64,000 nt of DNA. Source: Pedobacter sp. Bi126 (GTDB lineage Bacteria; Bacteroidota; Bacteroidia; Sphingobacteriales; Sphingobacteriaceae). This document shows, one piece after another, positions 1 to 8,645 of this stretch (within the stretch, counting starts at the first letter, position 1; the number at the start of each line of letters is the position of its first letter). The translations under genes were made by a program, and so were the position numbers. The stretch covers positions 310,001 to 374,000 of the forward strand of contig NZ_CAKKMS010000004.1 of assembly GCF_918698245.1 (NCBI RefSeq), read 5' to 3'. The notes below the pieces were generated by a model, which was given only the letters and a program-made list of their open reading frames with translations, did no database searches and was not told the DNA's origin.

Positions 1-3000
1 TATTCAATTGTTAAGCGGTAATACCCAGGCCTTAATCACTTTTGTTCCAACGAATGTTTTCGACGGAGTAGAGGTTAGATTAAACTCAGGTTTATTGGGT
101 GCTTTAACATCAATCAATTTAAATTACGCACAGCGCATTTTGGTTGCGCCTACCGTAGCATCAGCAAATGTTACTGCTTGTGTTGGCCAAACTGCGCAGC
201 TTGAAGTAAGCAACCCATCGGCAAGTTTAACCTACAGGTGGTACGATGCTACAGGTACATACTTAACAGGTAAAGACGGTATCATATTTACTACCCCAGT
301 TTTAACAGGCGATACTAAATTCTATGTTGCAGCAGTTTCTGCAACTGGTTGTGTAAGCTATAAAACAGTAATTAATGTAACTACAAACCCTGCACCGGTA
401 ACACCAGATCTACTTTCAGCATCTGTAAATACCTGTCCTAATACATCAGTTACTTTCCAGGTTAAAAACCCAATTGTAGGCACAACCTATAACTGGTATG
501 ATGCTGCAACAGGTGGAAACTTGGTATTCACAGGCGATAACTTTACAACACCTTTAATTACTGCAAATACGAGTTATTTTGTAGCAGCAGTAAATAGCTG
601 TGGTAGCTCATCAGCAAGAACTGAGGCTAAAATTATAATGGGAACTATTGATGTTCCGGTAATTACACCACCATCAGTAACCATCAGCGAAGGTTCGGTT
701 GCTGTATTAAAAGCAACTTCGAGTACAGCAGGTGCAACCATTAACTGGTACACTACGGCAAACGGAACAGTTCCGGTATTTACTGGCGAAACTTATGTAA
801 CACCACAGTTAAACGCAACCACCACCTACTACATAGAAGCCACTATCCCTGGTGGATGTACTGCAACAAGCAGGGCAACTGTAACGGTTACGGTAATTCC
901 AAATGGTAATCCGGTAACTACACCTTGTGGAGCAGCTACAACAACAGTTGCAAGTGGTGTAACAGGAGTGGCATTATTGGCTGGAGTTTTCAACCCTACT
1001 TTTGCGGTTGATAACGATATCAACACGGGATCAAGCTTGGTTATACCAGTGGGATTACTTGGCGCATCTGTTTATCACCATGTTGGCTTTACAGGATTAT
1101 CAAACGTAGGCGATACTTTAAGGGTGAAAATTACCACTCCAGGTACGTTGCTTTCGGTTGGAGTGTTAAATAATTTAACGGTAACCACTTTCCAGGGTAC
1201 AACCAGCAATAACGATGCAGTTTCTATATCTAACCCATTAATTAGCTTAAAACTATTAACCGGCGGAACATCAGCCATATTAACTTTCGTACCAACCAGT
1301 AAATTTGATGGGGCAGAATTGAGATTAAGCTCAGGTCTTCTTGGGGCATTAACATCTGTTAATTTAGATTATGCCCAAAGGGTAATCACTACGCCAACAG
1401 TTACCGCAGCTACAGCAAGCGCTTGTCAAGGATCATCTGCAACCATAGGTGTTCAGAACCCACAAGCTGGTGTAGTGTACAAATGGTACTTAGGAACCAC
1501 CTATCAAGCAGGAAAAGATGGAGCAACTTTCACAACAGATCCAGCTTTAACTGCTGGAACTTATACTTATTCGGTAACAGCTACGGCTAACGGTTGTGAG
1601 ACTGTAGGAACCAAAGTAACGGTAACTATTTTACCTCCGGCAGTAGCACCGATTCCATCAACTACCAACCCAGCTACAACTTGTATCGGCTCACCTGCTA
1701 CCTTAAGTGTACAGGCAGTGGCAGGTATTACTTATAACTGGTACGACGCTGCTTCAGGCGGCAACATGTTGGTAACTAACAACAGTAGCTTTACTACGCC
1801 TGCATCGCTTGCAGTAGGGCCACATGATTATTATGTGGAAGCCTTAAGTGGAGCAGGTTGTTCAAACTCAACACGTACTAAGGTTTCCATCACTGTGAAT
1901 CCATCAGCTGTTGCTGCCGATTTAACAGTAACCGGAACAACATCATTATGTGCTTCTGGTACAGCAGTGCTTACTGCAGCCAGTACAACAGTAACAAGTG
2001 CGGTATTTACCTGGTACGCTGATGCTGCTTTAACACAGGTTGCGTTTGTTGGTGCAGTATTTAATACACCAGCCATTACCGTAACTACCAAATACTATGT
2101 TACCGTTAGCGGAACAAATAAATGTGCAAACACAGCAGGTAATGCAAAAGAGGTTACTGTAACGGTAAATCCTGTTGCTACCTCAGCTGATATTAACTTA
2201 GCTGGAACAAGTACCGTTTGCGGTGGCTCTTCAGTTACTTTAAATGCAACAAGTACAACCGTAACCAACCCAGTATTTACCTGGTACAGTGATGCGGCTT
2301 TAACTACAGTAGCATTTACTGGTGCTAACTTCGTTACGCCGGTACTTACTGCAACCACCACTTATTATGTAACGGTTAAAGGCGATAATAAATGTGAGAA
2401 TACAGCAGCTACTGCAAAATCGATTACCATTACGGTTAATCCTGCAGCTACTGATGCAGACCTCGCCATTAATGGAATTGCATCAATCTGTAAAGGATCT
2501 ACTGCTGCACTGTCTGCTTCAACAACAACAGTAATCAATCCTGTATTTACCTGGTACAGCGATGCTACTTTAAATACAGTGGCTCATGTAGGTGCCAGCT
2601 TTAGTACACCTGCACTTACTGCAACCACTACTTATTATGTAACCGTAAAAGGTGACAATAAGTGTGAGAATTTAGCTGCAAATGCTAAGGTTGTTACCGT
2701 AACAGTTAAAGAGTTTGCAACTTCTGCAGATATTGCGGTAAGCAATGCTCAAATCTGTTCAGGTTCTACCGTAATGTTAATGGCTTCGAGTACTACGGTT
2801 ACCCAACCGGTATTTACCTGGTATAGTGATGCATCATTAACAAGTGTTGTATTTACAGGCCCAACTTTCACAGTAACTGGTTTAACTGCCACTACTACTT
2901 ATTATGTAACTGTTAAAGGTGCCAATAAATGTGAAAACAGTGCTGCAGATGCCAAAGCGGTAACAATAACTGTTAATCCTTTGGCAACTACTACCGATAT

Positions 3001-5386
3001 TATTCTTAGCGGAAGCACAGTGGCTTGCGCAGGATCATCGGCCGTATTAACTGCAACATCTCCAACAGTAACCAATCCAGTATTTACCTGGTATAGTGAT
3101 GCGGCATTAACCAATGTAAGTTTCATTGGCGCAACATATACTACACCGGCCTTAACCAGCACCGCTACTTATTATGTAACTGTAAAAGGGGATAATAAAT
3201 GTGAGAATGCCCCTGGTACTGCCAGAGTAATTACCATAACTGTTAGTCCGGTTTCTACCGCTGCCGATATAACTGCTACTGATGCAACAATCTGCTCAGG
3301 TTCTGGTACTACCTTGGTAGCAAGTACAACAACCGTTACCAACCCAACATTTACATGGTACAACGACGCTGCTCTAACTTCGGTAGCTTACGTAGGCACA
3401 TCATTCGTTACCCCTGTATTAACGGCAACAACTAAATACTATGTTACGGTTAAGGGTGATAACAAATGTGAAAACTCAGGTATCACTGCAAAAGTAGTTA
3501 CCGTTAATGTAAATGCAGGTGCAACAGCTGCCGATATTACCTTATCTACTCCAGCTAAAATATGTGGTTCTGGAACAGCAGTAATTAATGCAAGTTCAAC
3601 AACAGTAACCAATCCGGTATTTACCTGGTACAACGATGCTTCGTTAACCAGTATGGCCTTTACAGGACCAATATTTACCACACCGGTATTAACAGCTACT
3701 AAAACTTATTATGTAACTGTTAAGGGAACCAATAAATGTGAAAACACTGCGGCTAACGCAAAAACAGTAATTGTTACTGTTAATCCAGTTGCTGTGGCAA
3801 CAGATATTACAGTAAACGGATCAACTTCAGTTTGTGCAAGCACAGCCGCAACATTAGCAGCAACAAGCACAACAGTAACAAACCCAATATTTACCTGGTA
3901 TAGTGATGCGACTTTAAATACCGTAGTATTTACTGGTTCAGTGTTTACTACACCGGTATTAACTGCAAGTGCAACTTATTATGTAACGGTTAAAGGCGAT
4001 AATAAATGTGAAAATACTGCAGCAACAGCAAGGGCAGTAGCCATTACCGTAAATGCATTACCAAACAATCCAGTGGTATCTGGTCCAAATGGTGGTGTTT
4101 GTGCAGGCGATGGAGCTACCCTGACAGTAACGAATGCACAGGCAGGTGTTACTTACGAATGGTACACTGCAGCGGTTGGTGGTAATTTATTATTCACTGG
4201 TACAACATTCAATGTAGCAGCCTTAGCTGCAACAACAGATTACTATATTTTAGCAATCGGAACTGGAGGTTGTAACAACAATGGTGGCCGTGTTAAAGTA
4301 ACGGTTACTGTTAACGCAAAACCAACAGTGCCAACAGTAGCTTCAACATCGGTTAATGTTTGTGCCGGAAGCCCAGCTGTATTAACGGTAACAAGTCCTC
4401 AAACAGGTGTAACATACAATTGGTACACTGCAGCTGTGGGCGGAACATTGGCTGGAACAGGAGCAAACTTTACCACTCCTGCGGTTAATGCAAACATCAC
4501 ATACCATGTTGAAGGTGCAAATGGAACTTGTATCTCATCATCTAGAACACCGGTAAATATAATTGCACTACCAGTACCAGTTGCACCAGCATCGGTAACG
4601 GCAGCAAATGGAACACTTTGCGCAGGAAGCTCAACCATATTAACGGTTAATAATCCGGGAACAGGATTAGTTTACAGATGGTATGCTGCAAGCTCTGGCG
4701 GCCCTGTACTGGCAGAAGGTATAACCTTTACTACACCAAACTTAACTGCTACCACAATTTACTACGTAGAGGCAATAGCTGTGGGTGGTTGTGCTAGTCC
4801 AACAAGAACAGGCGTTACGGTTAATGTACTGCCGGTATTAGAAAAACCAGTAGTAGTGGTGCAAAGCACAACACCAAACAGTGTAACCTTTGCATGGGCT
4901 GCGGTTGCTGGCGCTACGGCTTACGAAGTTTCTCAAGATAATGGCTTAACATGGGTAAACCCAACAAGCGGATCAACCGGAACAACTTATTTAGTAGCAG
5001 GCTTGAAACCAGATCAAAGTGTAACCATTATTGTACGGGCAAGAGGCCAGATTGAGTGCCAAACCAGTGCGAATTCTACTCCGGTAACTGGTAAAGCAGC
5101 TAATCCTTTTGGAGATCAGGTTTACATACCAAATGCATTTACACCAAATAACGACGGTAAAAACGATAGCTTCTTAATCTATGGCAATACCATATCAAGC
5201 GCCAAAATGAGTATTTTCACACAATGGGGTCAATTGATATTCCAGTCAGATAATGTAGCAAATGGATGGGATGGAACTTTCAAAGGAGTAAATCAACCGA
5301 TCGGAGTTTATGTGTACATGGTTGATATTACATTCACCAATGGAACAACATCATTAAGAAAAGGTACAGTAACGCTGATTAGATAA
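1..5386 (+). CDS. Giant Ig-like repeat surface protein with T9SS type B (CHU_C) sorting domain, 5'-partial
   Basis: The reading frame is open at the window's left edge, so the true start lies outside; about 1,790 residues are visible. It contains about 16 Ig-like modules of the CHU_C-associated type, each with a Cys near the start, a central WY pair and a TYYV-like strand. Eight consecutive modules (about 1918-4060) are near-identical in spacing. A different domain ending in GLLGALTS..NLDYAQR occurs at least twice (window start and about 920-1390). Then come a fibronectin-III-like module (about 4830-5090) and a C-terminal gliding-motility/CHU_C domain beginning YIPNAFTPNNDGKNDSF. That last domain is known to route proteins through the type IX secretion system to the cell surface. 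Likely a secreted adhesin or cell-surface filament; ligand unknown. It heads an apparent operon with the PorP-like and OmpA-like genes. Confidence 0.9.
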   Translation, partial: IQLLSGNTQALITFVPTNVFDGVEVRLNSGLLGALTSINLNYAQRILVAPTVASANVTACVGQTAQLEVSNPSASLTYRWYDATGTYLTGKDGIIFTTPVLTGDTKFYVAAVSATGCVSYKTVINVTTNPAPVTPDLLSASVNTCPNTSVTFQVKNPIVGTTYNWYDAATGGNLVFTGDNFTTPLITANTSYFVAAVNSCGSSSARTEAKIIMGTIDVPVITPPSVTISEGSVAVLKATSSTAGATINWYTTANGTVPVFTGETYVTPQLNATTTYYIEATIPGGCTATSRATVTVTVIPNGNPVTTPCGAATTTVASGVTGVALLAGVFNPTFAVDNDINTGSSLVIPVGLLGASVYHHVGFTGLSNVGDTLRVKITTPGTLLSVGVLNNLTVTTFQGTTSNNDAVSISNPLISLKLLTGGTSAILTFVPTSKFDGAELRLSSGLLGALTSVNLDYAQRVITTPTVTAATASACQGSSATIGVQNPQAGVVYKWYLGTTYQAGKDGATFTTDPALTAGTYTYSVTATANGCETVGTKVTVTILPPAVAPIPSTTNPATTCIGSPATLSVQAVAGITYNWYDAASGGNMLVTNNSSFTTPASLAVGPHDYYVEALSGAGCSNSTRTKVSITVNPSAVAADLTVTGTTSLCASGTAVLTAASTTVTSAVFTWYADAALTQVAFVGAVFNTPAITVTTKYYVTVSGTNKCANTAGNAKEVTVTVNPVATSADINLAGTSTVCGGSSVTLNATSTTVTNPVFTWYSDAALTTVAFTGANFVTPVLTATTTYYVTVKGDNKCENTAATAKSITITVNPAATDADLAINGIASICKGSTAALSASTTTVINPVFTWYSDATLNTVAHVGASFSTPALTATTTYYVTVKGDNKCENLAANAKVVTVTVKEFATSADIAVSNAQICSGSTVMLMASSTTVTQPVFTWYSDASLTSVVFTGPTFTVTGLTATTTYYVTVKGANKCENSAADAKAVTITVNPLATTTDIILSGSTVACAGSSAVLTATSPTVTNPVFTWYSDAALTNVSFIGATYTTPALTSTATYYVTVKGDNKCENAPGTARVITITVSPVSTAADITATDATICSGSGTTLVASTTTVTNPTFTWYNDAALTSVAYVGTSFVTPVLTATTKYYVTVKGDNKCENSGITAKVVTVNVNAGATAADITLSTPAKICGSGTAVINASSTTVTNPVFTWYNDASLTSMAFTGPIFTTPVLTATKTYYVTVKGTNKCENTAANAKTVIVTVNPVAVATDITVNGSTSVCASTAATLAATSTTVTNPIFTWYSDATLNTVVFTGSVFTTPVLTASATYYVTVKGDNKCENTAATARAVAITVNALPNNPVVSGPNGGVCAGDGATLTVTNAQAGVTYEWYTAAVGGNLLFTGTTFNVAALAATTDYYILAIGTGGCNNNGGRVKVTVTVNAKPTVPTVASTSVNVCAGSPAVLTVTSPQTGVTYNWYTAAVGGTLAGTGANFTTPAVNANITYHVEGANGTCISSSRTPVNIIALPVPVAPASVTAANGTLCAGSSTILTVNNPGTGLVYRWYAASSGGPVLAEGITFTTPNLTATTIYYVEAIAVGGCASPTRTGVTVNVLPVLEKPVVVVQSTTPNSVTFAWAAVAGATAYEVSQDNGLTWVNPTSGSTGTTYLVAGLKPDQSVTIIVRARGQIECQTSANSTPVTGKAANPFGDQVYIPNAFTPNNDGKNDSFLIYGNTISSAKMSIFTQWGQLIFQSDNVANGWDGTFKGVNQPIGVYVYMVDITFTNGTTSLRKGTVTLIR
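1918..4060 (+). repeat. Eight tandem Ig-module coding repeats, 267-270 bp period
   Basis: The TTTACCTGGTA-like segment encoding FTWY recurs at about 2011, 2281, 2551, 2818, 3088, 3355, 3625 and 3895. Spacings are 267 or 270 bp, i.e. 89-90 codons. Flanking modules lack this regularity, so this block probably expanded by in-frame recombination between copies. Antisense reading frames recur with the same period and are a by-product. Confidence 0.9.
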
Positions 5387-5423
5387 GAAGAGGATTAATA
5401 ATAAACAGATAAAATCAAAGACC

Positions 5424-6425
5424 ATGAAAATACTATCGGCTTTAAAAATATATGTTGCAGTGCTAGGATTGCTGCTGTGTACAGCTAAGTCCTTTGCACA
5501 AACTGATCCGCATTTTTCACAATATTATGCAAACCCGTTATATCTTAACCCGGCCTTAACCGGGGTAATAGACGGCGATTACCGTGCAACTGTAAATTTT
5601 AAACAACAATGGAGTGCATTAAACAGTTCTTTCTTAACAGGCGGTGCATCGTTCGATATGGCGCCAAAAAAGAACTTCGCATTTGGTGCAACCATTTTAA
5701 ACCAAAGGGCAGGGGAATTAGATTTTAACTACTTATCTGCCTTGGTATCAGGTTCGTACCGTTTAAGGTTTGGTGCCGAAGGTTTACAGATGGTGAGTTT
5801 TGGATTACAAGCTGGTGTAATTAACCGCAGTTTCGATTTCTCTCAGGCCAGGTTTGGTAACCAGTTTAATCCAATTTCAGGTTATGATGGTGGTATGATG
5901 AGCGGCGAAACACTTTCATCTCAATCTTCTTTGGTTCCTGATGTAAATGCAGGTATCATGTATTTTGATGGTAACCCCAACAAAAGTGTAAACGTTTTCT
6001 TAGGCGCAAGTGCAGCACACTTAACCCGCCCTATGGATCGTTTCTCTGGCTCAAATTCACGTATCCCCGTTCGTTTTACCGCACATGGAGGTGCGCGGAT
6101 CAAGGCTTCAGAGTTATTGGATATTGTACCTAATGCATTGTTTATGTATCAGGGTAATACAAACGAGGTATCTTTAGGTGCTTATGCTCAGCTTAATGTT
6201 AATCCATCAGCAAACATTTTGTTTGGTGGTAACTACCGCAATAAAGATGCTGCAATTGCCTTTGTTGGCCTACAGTTAAAGAATATGGTTTTCGGCTTAA
6301 GTTATGATATTAATACCTCTACTTTCAACCGTGCTTCTAACAGTAACGGTGGTTTAGAGCTTTCGATATCCTTAATTGGCCGTAACGGCCTTATTGGTCC
6401 AAACTTCTTTTGTCCACGTTTATAA
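5424..6425 (+). CDS. PorP/SprF family type IX secretion-associated membrane protein
   Basis: 333 residues with a signal peptide ending at SFAQ, directly followed by the family hallmark DPHFSQYYANPLYLNPALTG. The rest alternates hydrophobic and polar residues as in an outer-membrane beta-barrel, and length is typical. PorP/SprF proteins are T9SS-associated; SprF-like members are needed for secretion of specific CHU_C cargo. The gene lies 37 bases after the giant CHU_C protein and 8 bases before the OmpA-like gene, so it is probably the dedicated partner of that cargo rather than the core PorP. Paralogues elsewhere in the genome are expected but not visible. Confidence 0.92.
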   Translation: MKILSALKIYVAVLGLLLCTAKSFAQTDPHFSQYYANPLYLNPALTGVIDGDYRATVNFKQQWSALNSSFLTGGASFDMAPKKNFAFGATILNQRAGELDFNYLSALVSGSYRLRFGAEGLQMVSFGLQAGVINRSFDFSQARFGNQFNPISGYDGGMMSGETLSSQSSLVPDVNAGIMYFDGNPNKSVNVFLGASAAHLTRPMDRFSGSNSRIPVRFTAHGGARIKASELLDIVPNALFMYQGNTNEVSLGAYAQLNVNPSANILFGGNYRNKDAAIAFVGLQLKNMVFGLSYDINTSTFNRASNSNGGLELSISLIGRNGLIGPNFFCPRL

Positions 6426-6433
6426 TTAATCAA

Positions 6434-8434
6434 ATGAAAAAAATATTACTCTTTTTGTTAGTGGCATTTGGCGGTTTTGCAAACGCACAGTATGTGGTGA
6501 ATTATAAAAAGGTTGCAGATACTTATTTCGAAAATAAGGATTACTACGCAGCATCTACTTTTTATAAAAAAGCCTTAAAAATTACTGGAGACAGTACCCA
6601 GGCCATTTTACCTTACGGTATGGAAAGGAAATCAGCGACTGATGATAAAGTGATAGACGATTATGAAGGATCGATTTATAACCTTGCAGAATCTAGTAGG
6701 TTGTATAGGGAATTTAACGAGGCTGAAAAATATTACGCCATAGCGATCACCTTTACCAATACACGTTTTAGAAAGGCGCTATTTTATTATGCAGAAAGCT
6801 TAAGGGCAAATAAAAAATTTAACCTGGCTATCGATGCTTTTCAACAGTTCATCCAAAAAAATCCTGGTGATGCTTTAGCTAAAGACGCCCAAAAGGAAAT
6901 CGAATCGTGCAAATTTGCGATCGAAGAAATGCGTTTTCCACGCATGGTGCAAGTTAAAAAAGTACCTGGTAATGTAAATGGTTTAGGCTCTAATTATGCT
7001 CCTGTTAGAATCAACAACGAGTTATATTTTACTTCATCCCGTCCGGTTGCTGTAGGTAGTAAAAAAGACATGGTTAAAACAGGTGCTGGAGAAGTTCAGG
7101 TATCAACTAAAAGCAATCCATTCCTAAATAATATTTATACAGCTAAGGGCGAGTTAACTTCGGCTGATATTGCGGTGAGAAAGATTGATATCAGTTTTCC
7201 TAAAAACATGGAAGTTGCTGCTGCTACTTTTACTCCTGACGGAAATACAGTGTACTTTACAGCCTGGAAGGATAAAGAAAAATATGCCATTTATTCTTCT
7301 AAAAAAACAGGTGATAAATGGGCAGACCCACTACCGGTTGGTTTACAGGTAAACAGTAAAGATTTTAATTCAACTCAACCGTTTGTAACCAGCGATGGTA
7401 AATTCCTGCTTTTCTCATCTGATAGAAGCGGTGGTTATGGTAAGTACGATCTTTGGTATTGTACCGTTCGCGAAGACGGATCTTTAGGTCAGGCCGTAAA
7501 CTTTGGCCCAACCATTAATACAGAAGATGATGAACGGGCACCATACTACAACCCATTAACCAAAAAGTTATTGTTCAGTACCGATGGTAGAATAGGTTTT
7601 GGTGGTCTCGATTTCTTTGAATCAGAAGGTGATCTTGTAGATTGGACCAAGCCAAAAAATGCTGGTTACCCATTTAACTCATCAAAAGATGATCTTTACT
7701 TCACTGCAACAGATGATAAGGGAACAAAAGGATATATCAGTTCTGATCGCGAGTCATCATGCTGTTTAGAGGTATTTGAAGTGAAAAAAGAATACCTCTC
7801 AATTGCAGGTATTTTAACTGACTGTAAAACTAAATTGCCATTAGCAGGGGCAAATGTAACGCTTACCAATGCAGAGGGTGCTCAGAAAATTACAACAGGC
7901 ACTGATGGTGTATACAAATTTAAAGTAGATTCAAAAAGACCAATCAAATTGCTTTTTGCGAAAGATAATTACTTTGCGGTAACGAAAAACTATGCTTACG
8001 AAGAATTGGCAAAAGCAGATACCTTAATTTATAAAGATTACTGTTTAAGCCCTTTCAGAATAGGTATCCCAATGGCGTTGGATAATGTTTATTACGAATT
8101 TAACAGTGCCGAATTAACTGAACCTTCTAAAAAAGTGTTAGACTTCCTGATCCCGATTATGGAAGATAACCCTGAAATGGAAATCGAGTTGGGTTCTCAT
8201 ACGGACAATATTGGAACTGATGAGTACAACTTAGATCTATCGAACAGAAGAGCAAAATCTTGTACAGACTATTTAGAAAGTAAAGGAATTGCTGCTGCTA
8301 GAATGACTTCTAAAGGTTATGGAGAATCAATGCCGATTGCGCCAAACGAAATCGTAGTGAAACGCAAGAAAAAAGATAATCCCGAAGGAAGAGCAAAAAA
8401 CAGAAGAACAGAATTTAAAGTAACCAAAAAATAA
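6434..8434 (+). CDS. PorE-like OmpA family protein (TPR, PD40 propeller, carboxypeptidase-like and OmpA domains)
   Basis: 666 residues from the ATG at 6434, chosen because it begins a clean signal peptide (MKKILLFLLVAFGGFANAQ); an in-frame ATG at 6410 would add a non-signal extension overlapping the upstream gene. Order: TPR-like helices (about residues 20-160), WD40/PD40-like propeller blades (about 170-440, with motifs such as SSDRSGGYGKYDLW), a carboxypeptidase-regulatory-like beta domain (about 455-530), and a C-terminal OmpA domain with YEFNSAELT and LGSHTDNIGTDEYN for peptidoglycan binding. This architecture matches PorE of the type IX system. With the preceding PorP-like gene it probably anchors or serves secretion of the CHU_C protein. 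A terminator follows. Confidence 0.88.
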   Translation: MKKILLFLLVAFGGFANAQYVVNYKKVADTYFENKDYYAASTFYKKALKITGDSTQAILPYGMERKSATDDKVIDDYEGSIYNLAESSRLYREFNEAEKYYAIAITFTNTRFRKALFYYAESLRANKKFNLAIDAFQQFIQKNPGDALAKDAQKEIESCKFAIEEMRFPRMVQVKKVPGNVNGLGSNYAPVRINNELYFTSSRPVAVGSKKDMVKTGAGEVQVSTKSNPFLNNIYTAKGELTSADIAVRKIDISFPKNMEVAAATFTPDGNTVYFTAWKDKEKYAIYSSKKTGDKWADPLPVGLQVNSKDFNSTQPFVTSDGKFLLFSSDRSGGYGKYDLWYCTVREDGSLGQAVNFGPTINTEDDERAPYYNPLTKKLLFSTDGRIGFGGLDFFESEGDLVDWTKPKNAGYPFNSSKDDLYFTATDDKGTKGYISSDRESSCCLEVFEVKKEYLSIAGILTDCKTKLPLAGANVTLTNAEGAQKITTGTDGVYKFKVDSKRPIKLLFAKDNYFAVTKNYAYEELAKADTLIYKDYCLSPFRIGIPMALDNVYYEFNSAELTEPSKKVLDFLIPIMEDNPEMEIELGSHTDNIGTDEYNLDLSNRRAKSCTDYLESKGIAAARMTSKGYGESMPIAPNEIVVKRKKKDNPEGRAKNRRTEFKVTKK

Positions 8435-8455
8435 AATTCAATTAACATTCCGGTA

Positions 8456-8485
8456 AGCCATCTTCCTAAAGAAGATGGCTTTTTA
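8456..8485 (+). terminator. Rho-independent terminator of the T9SS operon
   Basis: Perfect 10-bp stem AGCCATCTTC/GAAGATGGCT with loop CTAAA (8466-8470), followed by TTTTT. It lies 22 bases after the OmpA-like stop codon and separates this operon from the dehydratase gene. Confidence 0.88.
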
Positions 8486-8645
8486 GTTTATATGAAGTTG
8501 GTTGGGGATTTGTAATCTAGATCTATGTGCCCCTGAATTTTTAATGCACTATTAAAGGATTGTGCGTATGGAACTGCAAACTGAAACTGTCAATTGATAA
8601 CTTTTTAAATTAATCTTTGTAATTTTCGCACACTATTTAAATTCA

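Noticed and set aside
1918..4060. CRISPR-like periodic repeat
   Set aside because: The period is far too long and lies within an in-frame protein-coding repeat.
829..4638. Long antisense open frames of 60-100 codons recurring across the giant surface-protein gene
   Set aside because: They repeat with the same 267-270 bp period as the Ig modules and are shadows of the sense-strand Thr/Val-rich code.
8500..8645. LytTR operator in front of the LanB gene
   Set aside because: TTGGGGATTTGTAA at 8502 resembles one half-site, but no partner lies 21 bp away; not strong enough to report.
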